From an uncultured Collinsella sp. (lineage in GTDB: Bacteria; Actinomycetota; Coriobacteriia; Coriobacteriales; Coriobacteriaceae), in the NCBI GenBank assembly GCA_900541125.1, contig UQIK01000010.1, positions 1 through 64,000 on the forward strand: a stretch of 64,000 nt of DNA. The letters are read 5' to 3'. The first letter of the stretch is position 1. Each line of letters opens with the position of its first letter. The position numbers and the translations under genes were made by a program. Positions 8,681 to 16,437 of the stretch are shown here, piece by piece. The notes beneath the pieces were generated by a model that was not told the origin of the DNA, made no database searches, and saw only the letters and a program-made list of their open reading frames with translations.

Positions 8681-10147
8681 CTATCCCACGCGCTCCGACA
8701 GTCGATACTTGCGGTTGCGGCTCGTCGCCGGCGCCGTGGGCTCAAGCTCGCCTTGAGCAATGAGCGCGTTGACGCGCGACCTAACCTGGGAAATTGTGAA
8801 CCCTGTGTGCTCTGCCAACTCGCGCGTCCCCAGCTCGCCGTAGTGTTTGAGTGCCGTCACAATTAAGCCCCCGCCATGATCGACCGGCTCGATCTTTGAA
8901 CGGTAAAGTACGACCTTGAACCGATCGAATCCCGGGCGGAACAGGGGATCGGCCAGACCATACGCGCGCATGGCATCGATCATCATCGGGATGCCCGAGC
9001 CATTGCCCTCAACCGGCGAACCTGCGCCATCCGGCAGCGGAACAATCGACATGAGCTTCACAAGCGTCGCGTTACGGCATCGGGAGCTGCCGTCAAACAA
9101 GCTCTCGCGAGTCATTCCCCCGTAAAGGCCGCCAGGATTCGTCACCTCGACACGATCGTCAAAGACGTCGACGGCAATCGATTGTCCACAGAACCGATCC
9201 CCGTATTCTCGATGGATTACGGCGTTGGCGATTGCCTCGCGCAGAACCTCCTCGGGAATCTCAAGCGAGTCGACACGCGAGACGCCTTGGACGGTCGAGG
9301 TTCGCCGCAAATTCTCGGCGACGGCTGCGACGGCATCCGAGATCATCTCGCCCAACGTTCCCTCACAGATTGTGCGGTCCATGAATCTCAGCGACCCCGC
9401 CATGCCCTTCTGAGTTCCCGCATGGACAGCCACGTCAATGAAGAGCTTGGGATAGAACTGCTGAGGGTAGGTGCCCACAACTAGGAGTCCAGCCTTGGTG
9501 ACATTGCCCTGGGAATCAAGGATATTTAGGCGCTCCAGCTTCGTTTGTTTGTCCGGCGCGCCGCGCATTGCCCGGGGCGTCAACGAGAAAGCCCGATCTA
9601 TCGTACGGTCGACCAGCGTCTCGTCGAGATCGTCCGCGCCCGCGCCCGCCACCGCGTCGCGATCGCTCGGAGTCGCTCGACCGTATGACGCCAATGCGAG
9701 CACCTCGGTCGATGAAAGCGGCACATCTTTGTCATCGATGCGCTTGTAGCTGCCGCCCTGGGCGCCCCGCTCTATGACATAGCAGGGCTTGCTCGACGGA
9801 TCGAGCTCCTCAATCGTAATGACGAGAACGATGACGCCCTGAAGCTCCACTCGCTCGATCGTGTATTTGGGCGGATTGGCCAGCTTTCCTCGACCGCCCG
9901 CATCACCCATGCCTGACACAAATTGGTTGAGCACTTTCTCGGTCTCGAAGTTCTCAACCGGGACAAAACCTGCGCGCTCACTCACTCCGAGCACGATGGT
10001 TCCGCCGGCAGTGTTCGCGAATGCGCTCACCGTTTCCCACACGTCGCGGGAAAGCGTCGTGGCGCTCTCCTTCACTTCGACGTTAAGATCATCCGAGCCC
10101 ATACGCCTTAAAGACTCAAGCAGACCGGTCAGCTCGTTTTCGTTCAT
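8681..10147 (-). CDS. AlbA_2 / HATPase_c_4 / winged-helix protein (RecG-like transcriptional regulator family)
   Basis: 488 residues. The N-terminal AlbA_2 (Schlafen-type) domain at ~10-130 carries 'VEVKESATTLSRDVWETVSAFANTAGG' split around its signature 'NTAGGTIVLGV'. A C-terminal GHKL-type segment contains 'REAIANAVIHREY' and 'VEVTNPGGL', and a terminal winged helix runs 'GTRELAEHTGFTISQVRSRVNAL'. Relatives are annotated as RecG-like helicases or transcriptional regulators, but there are no helicase motifs. The ATG at 10147 was chosen because AAAGGA is 8 bases upstream, whereas the GTG at 10153 overlaps it. A GAGATA repeat field lies just upstream, suggesting self-regulation (inference). 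Confidence 0.85.
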   Translation of the reverse strand: MNENELTGLLESLRRMGSDDLNVEVKESATTLSRDVWETVSAFANTAGGTIVLGVSERAGFVPVENFETEKVLNQFVSGMGDAGGRGKLANPPKYTIERVELQGVIVLVITIEELDPSSKPCYVIERGAQGGSYKRIDDKDVPLSSTEVLALASYGRATPSDRDAVAGAGADDLDETLVDRTIDRAFSLTPRAMRGAPDKQTKLERLNILDSQGNVTKAGLLVVGTYPQQFYPKLFIDVAVHAGTQKGMAGSLRFMDRTICEGTLGEMISDAVAAVAENLRRTSTVQGVSRVDSLEIPEEVLREAIANAVIHREYGDRFCGQSIAVDVFDDRVEVTNPGGLYGGMTRESLFDGSSRCRNATLVKLMSIVPLPDGAGSPVEGNGSGIPMMIDAMRAYGLADPLFRPGFDRFKVVLYRSKIEPVDHGGGLIVTALKHYGELGTRELAEHTGFTISQVRSRVNALIAQGELEPTAPATSRNRKYRLSERVG

Positions 10148-10201
10148 CTGCACGTCCTTTCGCTCGGTCCCGCGGAGAATGCCGCGGATAGATTTCCCTC
10201 G

Positions 10202-10280
10202 TCTCTCAGTTATCTCTCGTAATTATCTCTCATTTATCTCTCTATCTCTCGGCTTAGAGATAAGAGATAGATAGAGATAG
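10202..10280. promoter_or_regulatory. GAGATA repeat field, gene-proximal cluster
   Basis: Four TATCTCTC copies on the plus strand (ending near 10218, 10231, 10242 and 10250) are followed across a short GGCTT spacer by three GAGATA copies in the opposite sense (10256-10280). The cluster is about 55-135 bp upstream of the start of the AlbA_2/winged-helix gene. The symmetry fits a multi-site operator for a dimeric or oligomeric DNA-binding protein, or an array for cooperative binding. Confidence 0.6.
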
Positions 10281-10330
10281 AATGTCTACCATTTGCTTCA
10301 TTTATACATATTTTTGCTGGTAGAACAATC

Positions 10331-10347
10331 GGTATTGAGACAATACC
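10331..10347. promoter_or_regulatory. Perfect inverted repeat, possible operator
   Basis: GGTATTG and CAATACC are separated by three bases (AGA). The site sits between the two GAGATA clusters in a locally A/T-rich stretch of an otherwise GC-rich genome. Confidence 0.4.
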
Positions 10348-10374
10348 ATGATTACCTGTCTCTTTGCTGCTCAG

Positions 10375-10445
10375 TTATCTCTCATATTTTTCTCTCATCT
10401 TCCTGTCATCTCTCATATTAGAGACGAATGAGAGACGAGAGATAC
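10375..10445. promoter_or_regulatory. GAGATA repeat field, distal cluster
   Basis: TTATCTCTC at 10375-10383 is followed by further TCTCTCAT words near 10391 and 10409 on the plus strand, then GAGACGAATGAGAGACGAGA and GAGATA in the opposite sense. This second cluster points the same way as the first and lies between the divergent AlbA_2 and M16C genes, so it could serve either promoter. Confidence 0.5.
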
Positions 10446-10590
10446 GCGAGTGATGGACGAGCGAGGATTTTCGGACGGTCGGATATCGAGAGTGTCCAAT
10501 TTTCCACGCTCGTGCGGCGGGCACGCGGGACCTATGCCCAATCCGCTGGCATCGTCGTCAGTTCGCCGCAGAGTCGCGGCCCCATATGGG

Positions 10591-10596
10591 TATACT
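10591..10596 (+). promoter_or_regulatory. Probable -10 of the M16C peptidase gene
   Basis: TATACT preceded by TGGG, about 53 bp upstream of the ATG. No clear -35 is visible. Confidence 0.4.
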
Positions 10597-10648
10597 CTCG
10601 AGGATTCGACTCGATTCGCCCCCGCTGGGGCGTCAAAGGAGACTGCAT

Positions 10649-13600
10649 ATGCCCACCACCTCAACCGACCCGCGCGCCGCAGCCGCTGCACTGCTGGTGC
10701 CCGGCACCACCTGCCACGGCTTTGCCGTCGAGCGCTGCGAGACCGTGCCCGAGCTCGACTCGGACGCCTACGTGCTGCGCCACACCGCCTCGGGCGCTCG
10801 CCTGCTGTACCTGGCATGCGACGACGAAAACAAAGCCTTTGCCATTGGCTTTAAGACGCCGCCGGCCGATTCCACCGGCGTGTTCCATATTCTTGAGCAC
10901 TCGGTGCTGTGCGGATCGGCCAAATTCCCCGTCAAGGAGCCGTTTGTCGACCTGATCAAGAGCTCCATGCAGACGTTCCTCAACGCCATGACCTACCCCG
11001 ACAAGACCATCTACCCCGTTGCCACCACCAACGAGCAGGACCTGTACAACCTGATGGACGTGTACCTGGACGCGGTGTTCAACCCGGCCATCTATACCAA
11101 GCCCACCATTTTTGAGCAGGAAGGCTGGCACTACGAGCTGGACCTGCCGGAGAGCGTCGAGGGCGAAGGCGGCGACAGCTCCGCGAGCCTGCGCGAGGGC
11201 ACGCTACGCCATAACGGCGTGGTGTTCAACGAGATGAAGGGCGCGCTGTCCGACCCCATGAGCGTGCTGGACGACGCCGTCAACGCCGCGCTCTATCCCG
11301 ACACCGCCTATGCGCACGAGAGCGGCGGCGACCCGCGCGCGATCCCTGCGCTCACCTACGAGCAGTTCCTGGATACGCACGCGCGCCACTACAATCCTTC
11401 CAACTCCTACATCACGCTCTACGGCGACCTGAACGTGGACCGCGCCCTGGCCTTTTTGGACGAGCGCTATCTGTCGCAGTCGAGTGCCGCGAGCCGCCGC
11501 ATGGACGCTGCCGTCGCCGCCGGCGAGGACCCGTCCGCGCTGGCGCCCAATCCGCTGGACGTGCAGGCGCCTGTGACCTGCGAGTATAAGCGCGTCGAGA
11601 TGGCCACCACGCCCGAGAACGCCCTGGTAGGCTTGGGTCTTGTGCTGGGCAGCGCGCTCGACCGCAAGCGCACGATCGCGGCGGACATCCTGTTCGAGGC
11701 GCTGCTGGGCTCCAACGAAGCACCAGTTAAGAAGGCTATTCTGGCCGCCGGCCTGGGCGGCAACGTAGTGAGCTACACCGCGGCCGAGTGTCTGCAGCCC
11801 TACGAGCTCATCATGCTGCAAAATGCGCAGCCCGGCGTGGCGCGCGAGCTGCGCCGCGTATTCCAGGACGCCTGCCGCGACCTGTGCGAGCACGGCGTTC
11901 CGCGCGAGCGCCTGGAGGCCATCATCAGCAGCAACGAGTACGACCTGCGCCAGCGCGACTATGGCATCGCCGACGGCGTGGCCATTGCGTGCGACGCGCT
12001 GAGCACCTGGCTCTACGATGACGACGCTGCGACGCTGGCGCTCAAGTATGGCCCGGTGTACGAGGAGCTGCGCGGCGAGCTGGACGGCAGCTACTTTGAG
12101 GACCTGCTGCGCGGGCTGGTGCTGCAGAACGATCACATGGCGCTGGTCGAGCTGGTGCCGGTGGATGCCACCGAGGGTTCGGAGGGTGCCGAGGCCGCCG
12201 AGCTGGCAGCCAAGCGCGATGCCATGACCGATGCCGAGCTGGCCGACGTGGTCGAGCGCACGGCCGTGCTGCGTGCCGCGCAGGAAGCCGAGGACACGCC
12301 CGAGGACAGGGCCACGCTGCCGCGCCTGCGTGTATCCGATATTGGCGAGGCGCGCCCCGAGCCGCCGCTCGTTGTGGACACGACCGCGCCCATCCCCTGT
12401 CTGCGCCACGGCATCCCCACCAACCGCCTGGCCTACGCCATGCAGTACTTCGACCTGAGCTGCGTCGCATTTGAGGACCTGCCCTACGTGACGCTGCTCT
12501 GCCGTCTGCTCAAGCAGCTGCCCACGCGCGAGCATTCAGCCGAGGAACTCGACAACCTGCTCGCCGGCAAGCTGGGCTTTTTGAGCTTTACGACCGAGGT
12601 CATGACGCAGCCCGACGTGGACGGCGTGCGCCCCTACCTGCTGGTGAGCGCCGGCGCCCTGTCCGAGAAGATCGATGCGCTGGCGAGCCTGCCGCGCGAG
12701 GTGTGGTCGAGCACGGTATTGCTCGATGCTGACGCCGACCGCGTGCGCGACGTGCTCACGCAGATTCGCATTGGGCTTGAGCAGGGCTTTATCAACAACG
12801 GACACTCAGCGGCGCTCGGTCGCGCGATGAGCTACAGCTCGCCTTCGGCCGTGGTACGCGAGCAGCTTTCGGGCGTGGACTTCTACCTGTTCCTGCGCAA
12901 TCTGCTCGAGCACTTTGATGAGCGACTGGACGACCTGCGCGCCAAGCTTGCCGCACTGGCAGACCGCATCTTTGTGGCCGATGGCTGTATGGCGAGCTTT
13001 ACCGGCAGCGATGAGGACTTTGACGCGTACTGGGACGCCGCGGGCAACCTGGGGCTGGCCGCTGGCGACGGCGCTGCCAGCGGCACACTCGTGGTGCCGG
13101 AGCCGCACGACCGTCACGAGGCTTTCGTCATCCCCAGCGACATCTGCTTTGCGGCGCGCGCGTGCGACCCGCGTCGCCTGGGCATTGACGTGACGGGCGC
13201 CTGGGCCGTGGCTGCCAATGCGCTCTCCTACGACTATCTGTGGAACGAAATCCGCGTGAAGGGCGGTGCGTACGGATGCGGATTCCGCGCGGCCGGCGAG
13301 CGCCAGGCGGCGTTCTACACCTACCGCGACCCGGCAATCGACCCTTCGATTGAGCGCGTGGCGCGCGCAGGCGAATGGCTCGGCAGCTTTGAGCCCGACG
13401 AGGCCGCCTTCGAGGGCTTTATCGTAAGCTGCGTGAGCGGCATGGATGCGCCGGTGAAGCCGTACGCGCTCACCAAGCGCCGCAACACGACTTACCTGGC
13501 CGGTCTCGATCCGCATGCACGCGAGGAGCGTCGCGCCCAGATGCTCGCGGCCACACCCACTGAGCTGCGCTCGCTCGGCGCCGACGTGACGCGCATCGCA

Positions 13601-13687
13601 GCCGAGTCGCCCACCTGCGTCTTTGGCGGCCGAGACGTCATCGCCAAGAGCAACGCCGGCTTTAACGTAGTCGACCTGCTGGGCTAA
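10649..13687 (+). CDS. M16C-family zinc metallopeptidase (presequence protease/Cym1-like)
   Basis: 1012 residues, the usual size of single-chain M16C (PreP-like) peptidases, which degrade oligopeptides in a closed chamber. The inverted zinc motif HxxEH appears as 'FHILEHSVLCGS' near residue 80, with the conserved 'KSSMQTFLNAMTYPDKTIYP' region after it. Two M16 halves are joined by a coiled linker ('AELAAKRDAMTDAELADVVER'). The second half retains 'KGGAYGCGF'. The ATG at 10649 has AAAGGAG 7 bases upstream; an in-frame start at 10586 has none. It lacks a signal peptide, so cytosolic peptide turnover is likely. A hairpin terminator follows. Confidence 0.92.
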   Translation: MPTTSTDPRAAAAALLVPGTTCHGFAVERCETVPELDSDAYVLRHTASGARLLYLACDDENKAFAIGFKTPPADSTGVFHILEHSVLCGSAKFPVKEPFVDLIKSSMQTFLNAMTYPDKTIYPVATTNEQDLYNLMDVYLDAVFNPAIYTKPTIFEQEGWHYELDLPESVEGEGGDSSASLREGTLRHNGVVFNEMKGALSDPMSVLDDAVNAALYPDTAYAHESGGDPRAIPALTYEQFLDTHARHYNPSNSYITLYGDLNVDRALAFLDERYLSQSSAASRRMDAAVAAGEDPSALAPNPLDVQAPVTCEYKRVEMATTPENALVGLGLVLGSALDRKRTIAADILFEALLGSNEAPVKKAILAAGLGGNVVSYTAAECLQPYELIMLQNAQPGVARELRRVFQDACRDLCEHGVPRERLEAIISSNEYDLRQRDYGIADGVAIACDALSTWLYDDDAATLALKYGPVYEELRGELDGSYFEDLLRGLVLQNDHMALVELVPVDATEGSEGAEAAELAAKRDAMTDAELADVVERTAVLRAAQEAEDTPEDRATLPRLRVSDIGEARPEPPLVVDTTAPIPCLRHGIPTNRLAYAMQYFDLSCVAFEDLPYVTLLCRLLKQLPTREHSAEELDNLLAGKLGFLSFTTEVMTQPDVDGVRPYLLVSAGALSEKIDALASLPREVWSSTVLLDADADRVRDVLTQIRIGLEQGFINNGHSAALGRAMSYSSPSAVVREQLSGVDFYLFLRNLLEHFDERLDDLRAKLAALADRIFVADGCMASFTGSDEDFDAYWDAAGNLGLAAGDGAASGTLVVPEPHDRHEAFVIPSDICFAARACDPRRLGIDVTGAWAVAANALSYDYLWNEIRVKGGAYGCGFRAAGERQAAFYTYRDPAIDPSIERVARAGEWLGSFEPDEAAFEGFIVSCVSGMDAPVKPYALTKRRNTTYLAGLDPHAREERRAQMLAATPTELRSLGADVTRIAAESPTCVFGGRDVIAKSNAGFNVVDLLG

Positions 13688-13696
13688 CGCACAAAG

Positions 13697-13735
13697 GTAG
13701 ATTTTTGGGACATGCCCGGAAATCTACTTTTTTTG
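13697..13735 (+). terminator. Intrinsic terminator of the M16C gene, made of a repeat-family palindrome
   Basis: GTAGATTT and AAATCTAC pair around TTGGGACATGCCCGG and are followed by a run of eight T. A related palindrome with the same GGCATGCCC heart occurs at 16438-16466. Confidence 0.8.
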
Positions 13736-13773
13736 CGGCTTGGGCGAGGCGGCGCAGCCCACCGCGGCGGTTT

Positions 13774-13830
13774 GTCTCGATCTGTAACATCTAGACGGCA
13801 ATATCGGCTCCAGATGTTACAGATCGAGAC
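13774..13830. repeat. Palindromic repeat, copy 1 (19-bp perfect arms)
   Basis: GTCTCGATCTGTAACATCT at 13774-13792 has its perfect reverse complement at 13812-13830, 19 bases apart. A second copy follows 24 bp downstream. Confidence 0.85.
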
Positions 13831-13854
13831 GTTCCCGAACGGCACCAACTCTTT

Positions 13855-13911
13855 GTCTCAATCTGTAACATCTAAGTCCAATTTTGCCGAGTTACTGTTA
13901 CAGATCGAGAC
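13855..13911. repeat. Palindromic repeat, copy 2 (degenerate)
   Basis: GTCTCAATCTGTAACATCT at 13855-13873 faces TGTTACAGATCGAGAC at 13896-13911. It has the same arms as copy 1, with one substitution and a truncated right arm; the spacer is unrelated. Confidence 0.8.
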
Positions 13912-13990
13912 GAACTGCCGCAGACGCCCACTCCACTGCACAGACCACCACAAAGGTGCCTGTCCCCATTCTCAGTGGTGATTCGAACAC

Positions 13991-14019
13991 TTGTTCTATA
14001 CGCACACATGTTCTATAGT
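13991..14019 (+). promoter_or_regulatory. Promoter of hicAB
   Basis: A -35 TTGTTC (13991-13996), a 17-bp spacer and a -10 TATAGT (14014-14019) lie 61 bp before the toxin start. The half-site GTTCTATA occurs twice within it. Confidence 0.65.
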
Positions 14020-14044
14020 AGAGGTGCTTGCATCGAACTGAAAT

Positions 14045-14065
14045 TGCAACTAGAATATAGTTGCA
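14045..14065. promoter_or_regulatory. Probable HicB operator
   Basis: TGCAACTA (14045-14052) and TAGTTGCA (14058-14065) form a perfect inverted repeat with a 5-bp spacer just downstream of the predicted transcription start. The antitoxin has a C-terminal ribbon-helix-helix, so autorepression here is plausible. Confidence 0.6.
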
Positions 14066-14079
14066 GAATGTGAGGCGGG

Positions 14080-14343
14080 ATGACTCGATCCGATAAACTC
14101 ATCGCCCAACTGTTTAGCTGCCCTTCGACGTATCGTTATGCGGATTTTTTAAAAGTCATGGCTTCGTATGGCTTTGAAATGGACAGCAAAGGCAAGACAT
14201 CCGGATCGCGCGTTCGCTTCTACAGGCCATCAGATGGCAGGATGTTCGTAATGCACGCACCTCATCCATCTGACGAATTGACAGCGGGAACCATTCGAAA
14301 CATCGTTCGTTTTCTGCAAGATGTCGGAGGTAGTCATGAGTAA
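14080..14343 (+). CDS. hicA: HicA-family mRNA interferase toxin
   Basis: 87 residues with the HicA fold pattern: an N-terminal helix ('LIAQLFSCPSTYRYADFLKVMASYGF'), then 'GSRVRFYRP' and 'MFVMHAPHP' strands carrying the histidines, and a closing helix that ends in 'FLQDVGG'. HicA proteins are dsRBD-like ribonucleases that cleave mRNA, neutralised by HicB. The gene overlaps the antitoxin by 8 bp, indicating translational coupling. No alternative start is needed. It is longer than the minimal ~60-residue HicA, as in other gut Actinobacteria and Firmicutes. Confidence 0.8.
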   Translation: MTRSDKLIAQLFSCPSTYRYADFLKVMASYGFEMDSKGKTSGSRVRFYRPSDGRMFVMHAPHPSDELTAGTIRNIVRFLQDVGGSHE

Positions 14344-14665
14344 CGTTTTGGCATACAAGGGTTATTTCGCCCCGGTCGAGTTCGATGCCGAACAGCATGT
14401 GCTAACAGGTATGGTCGCCGGCATTAGGGACGCAATCGTATTTGAAGGTTCCACGGCCAAAGAAGTGGAGCAATGTTTCCACGACGCCGTCGACGATTAC
14501 CTTGAATTTTGCGCCGAAAAGGGCAAGGAACCCGAGCGGGCTTTTAAGGGCTCGTTCAACGTAAGAACGGGTTCCGAGCTTCACAAACAGGCGGCACTGG
14601 CAGCGGCAAAGAAGGGTGAGTCGCTCAATAAGTTTGTGACTGAAGCAATCGCTGCGGCGCTGTGA
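14336..14665 (+). CDS. hicB: HicB-family antitoxin
   Basis: 109 residues. The N-terminal part is the HicB partial RNase H-like fold ('YKGYFAPVEFDAEQHVLTGMV', then 'HDAVDDYLEFCAEKGKEPE'). The C-terminal 'KGSFNVRTGSELHKQAALAA' leads into a ribbon-helix-helix for DNA binding. It pairs with the upstream toxin. The ATG at 14336 was preferred to the in-frame ATG at 14321 because GGAGG (14326-14330) lies 5 bases before it, inside the end of hicA. Expected roles are toxin neutralisation and autorepression. Confidence 0.85.
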   Translation: MSNVLAYKGYFAPVEFDAEQHVLTGMVAGIRDAIVFEGSTAKEVEQCFHDAVDDYLEFCAEKGKEPERAFKGSFNVRTGSELHKQAALAAAKKGESLNKFVTEAIAAAL

Positions 14666-14677
14666 AGCCAACGTCGA

Positions 14678-14718
14678 GTCGAGACCGCCACAAAGGGCAC
14701 CTTTGTGGCGGTCTCGAC
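14678..14718. repeat. Perfect 19-bp palindrome with 3-base loop
   Basis: GTCGAGACCGCCACAAAGG, the loop GCA, then the exact reverse complement. It lies between hicB and the next gene. There is no T-run, so it is not a canonical terminator. The word CCACAAAGG also occurs at 13948-13956. Confidence 0.8.
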
Positions 14719-14723
14719 GTTTG

Positions 14724-14772
14724 CCCAGATAAAGCCTGCCAAAATAAACCTGTCCCTTTTTGGTAGGTTTGG
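14724..14772 (-). repeat. CCTACCAAAA/TTTTGG palindromic repeat, copy a
   Basis: Read on the minus strand, arms CCTACCAAAA and TTTTGGCAGG flank AGGGACAGGTTTA, followed by CTTTATCTGGG. The same arrangement occurs at 22710-22753 and 24841-24888, and a fragment at 32292-32322. Confidence 0.8.
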
Positions 14773-14786
14773 GAGAGAGGGCCGGG

Positions 14787-15383
14787 ATGGACAAGGCTGA
14801 GTTGCGGCGGGCGGTGATTGCTCGGCGCGATGCTCTTGATTTGGATGTGCGGGCGGCGAAGTCTGCCGTTATCTGTGCGCGGCTTGTTGAGTTGCTGGGC
14901 AGCTCGGATCCCGCAGCCCCGCACACCGTTGCAGTCTATGCCGTAATGGGCTCCGAGGCAGATCCCGCCGCCTTTGCCGCTGCGGCCGCCAAACGCGGCT
15001 GGCGTGTGGCCTATCCGTGCATGCTCTCGGCAACAGACGCCGTGGCTTGTGGCCAGCGCATGTGTATGCGGGCAGTTGCCGCCGACGATACGTCCGCGGC
15101 TCCGTTTATCGCCCACCCTACGCGGGCCTTTGCGGCCACGGACATCGACAGCAACCACTTCCCTATCGTGCCTGCCGAAGCTCTCGACATGATCGTCGTG
15201 CCGCTCGTGGCCTTCGACCAAACCGGCGCGCGCCTGGGCTACGGCGGCGGTTGCTACGACCGCTACCTGCCCATGCTCTCGCCCGCATGCCAAATCATCG
15301 GCATCGCCTTTGACGAGCAGCGCGTCGACCGCGTTCCCACCGACGCCCACGACCTGCCGCTACCCCACATCATCAGCGCCTAA
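14787..15383 (+). CDS. 5-formyltetrahydrofolate cyclo-ligase
   Basis: 198 residues. Converts 5-formyl-THF to 5,10-methenyl-THF using ATP, recycling a folate storage form. The family hallmarks are present: an N-terminal basic helix ('DKAELRRAVIARRDAL'), 'VVPLVAFDQTGARLGYGGGCYDRYL' with its G-x-G-x-G-x-YDR nucleotide loop, and 'IGIAFDEQRVDRVPTDAHD' near the end. The ATG at 14787 follows a purine-rich GGGAGAGAGG. The upstream in-frame ATG at 14760 lies inside the palindromic repeat and is unlikely to be used. Confidence 0.93.
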   Translation: MDKAELRRAVIARRDALDLDVRAAKSAVICARLVELLGSSDPAAPHTVAVYAVMGSEADPAAFAAAAAKRGWRVAYPCMLSATDAVACGQRMCMRAVAADDTSAAPFIAHPTRAFAATDIDSNHFPIVPAEALDMIVVPLVAFDQTGARLGYGGGCYDRYLPMLSPACQIIGIAFDEQRVDRVPTDAHDLPLPHIISA

Positions 15384-15406
15384 CGGCTGGTGCACCTCCC
15401 GGCGGC

Positions 15407-16333
15407 CTAGTGCTCCTCGCCGGCGCGGGCAAGGTCGTAGGGCGTGGTCTGGTAGACGTAGTAGTTGAGCCAGTTGGTGTAGAGCAGCTGAGCCTGGCTG
15501 CGCCAGACGTTGCGCGGCTCGGCGGTGGGGTCGTCGTTCGGGAAGTAATGCGCCGGCACCTGGGGGTTGAGCCCGCGCTTCACGTCGCGCTCGTACTCCA
15601 GGCGCAGCGTGTCGGTATCGTACTCGGGATGGCCAAATACAAAGAAACGGTGGCTGTCGGTCGATTTGACGATGTACAGGCCCACCTCGTCGGACACGGC
15701 CACGACCTCAAGCTGCGGCTCGGCCTCCACGTCCTCGCGGCGCACATCGGTGTTGCGCGAATGCACGGCATAGAAACGGTCGTCAAAGCCGCGGACCAGC
15801 GGGCTTTGCGGCTTCACCAGGTAATGCTCGAACACGCCACTCGCCTTTGCCGGCAGGTCGTACTTCTGGATACCGTAATGATGGTAGAGCCCCGCCTGCG
15901 CGCCCCAACAAATGTGCAGCGTAGAGTGTACGTGCGTAGTGGACCAATCCATGATCTGGCAGAGCTCGGGCCAGTAGTCGACCTCCTCGAACGGCATCTG
16001 CTCCACCGGGGCGCCCGTGATGATCAGGCCGTCGTAGTGGATGTCGCGGATGTCGTCGAACGTGCGGTAGAACGTCTCCAGATGGCCGGCGCTCACATGC
16101 GTGGCCTCGTGCGTTTTGGTGCGCAGCAGGTCCACCTCCACCTGCAGCGGCGTGTTGGAGAGCTTGCGCATGATCTGCGTCTCGGTGGCGATCTTGGTGG
16201 GCATGAGGTTGAGGATGAGCACGCGCAGCGGGCGGATGTCTTGGTGCAGCGCGCGGTACTCGGTCATGACAAAGATGTTCTCGCTCTCGAGCTGCGCGGC
16301 GGCAGGGAGGGCGTCGGGGATGCGAATGGGCAT
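15407..16333 (-). CDS. metAA: Homoserine O-acetyltransferase, MetA family (MetAA)
   Basis: 308 residues. Acylates L-homoserine as the first committed step to methionine. The catalytic cysteine is C142 ('HICWGAQ'), with H235 and E237 ('FGHPEYD'). Residue 111 is glutamate ('TGAPVEQMPF'). In characterised MetA enzymes Glu at this position selects acetyl-CoA, whereas Gly selects succinyl-CoA, so the acetyl donor is predicted despite the usual 'succinyltransferase' label. The start ATG has GGAGC shortly upstream. No SAM or T-box leader is recognisable upstream, and the gene stands alone. Confidence 0.93.
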   Translation of the reverse strand: MPIRIPDALPAAAQLESENIFVMTEYRALHQDIRPLRVLILNLMPTKIATETQIMRKLSNTPLQVEVDLLRTKTHEATHVSAGHLETFYRTFDDIRDIHYDGLIITGAPVEQMPFEEVDYWPELCQIMDWSTTHVHSTLHICWGAQAGLYHHYGIQKYDLPAKASGVFEHYLVKPQSPLVRGFDDRFYAVHSRNTDVRREDVEAEPQLEVVAVSDEVGLYIVKSTDSHRFFVFGHPEYDTDTLRLEYERDVKRGLNPQVPAHYFPNDDPTAEPRNVWRSQAQLLYTNWLNYYVYQTTPYDLARAGEEH

Positions 16334-16437
16334 GGATGCTCCTTACGAGTCAGTTGCAGCTATGGTACAACGACCGGCCCCATCCGCGCGAGTGCATCGC
16401 CCAGCGATGCCGTCAGCGGCCCAAATCACTCCAAAAG

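Noticed and set aside
10202..10445. Possible CRISPR or tandem satellite in the GAGATA field
   Set aside because: Units are 8-9 bp, occur in both orientations and lack uniform spacers; an operator-type array fits better.
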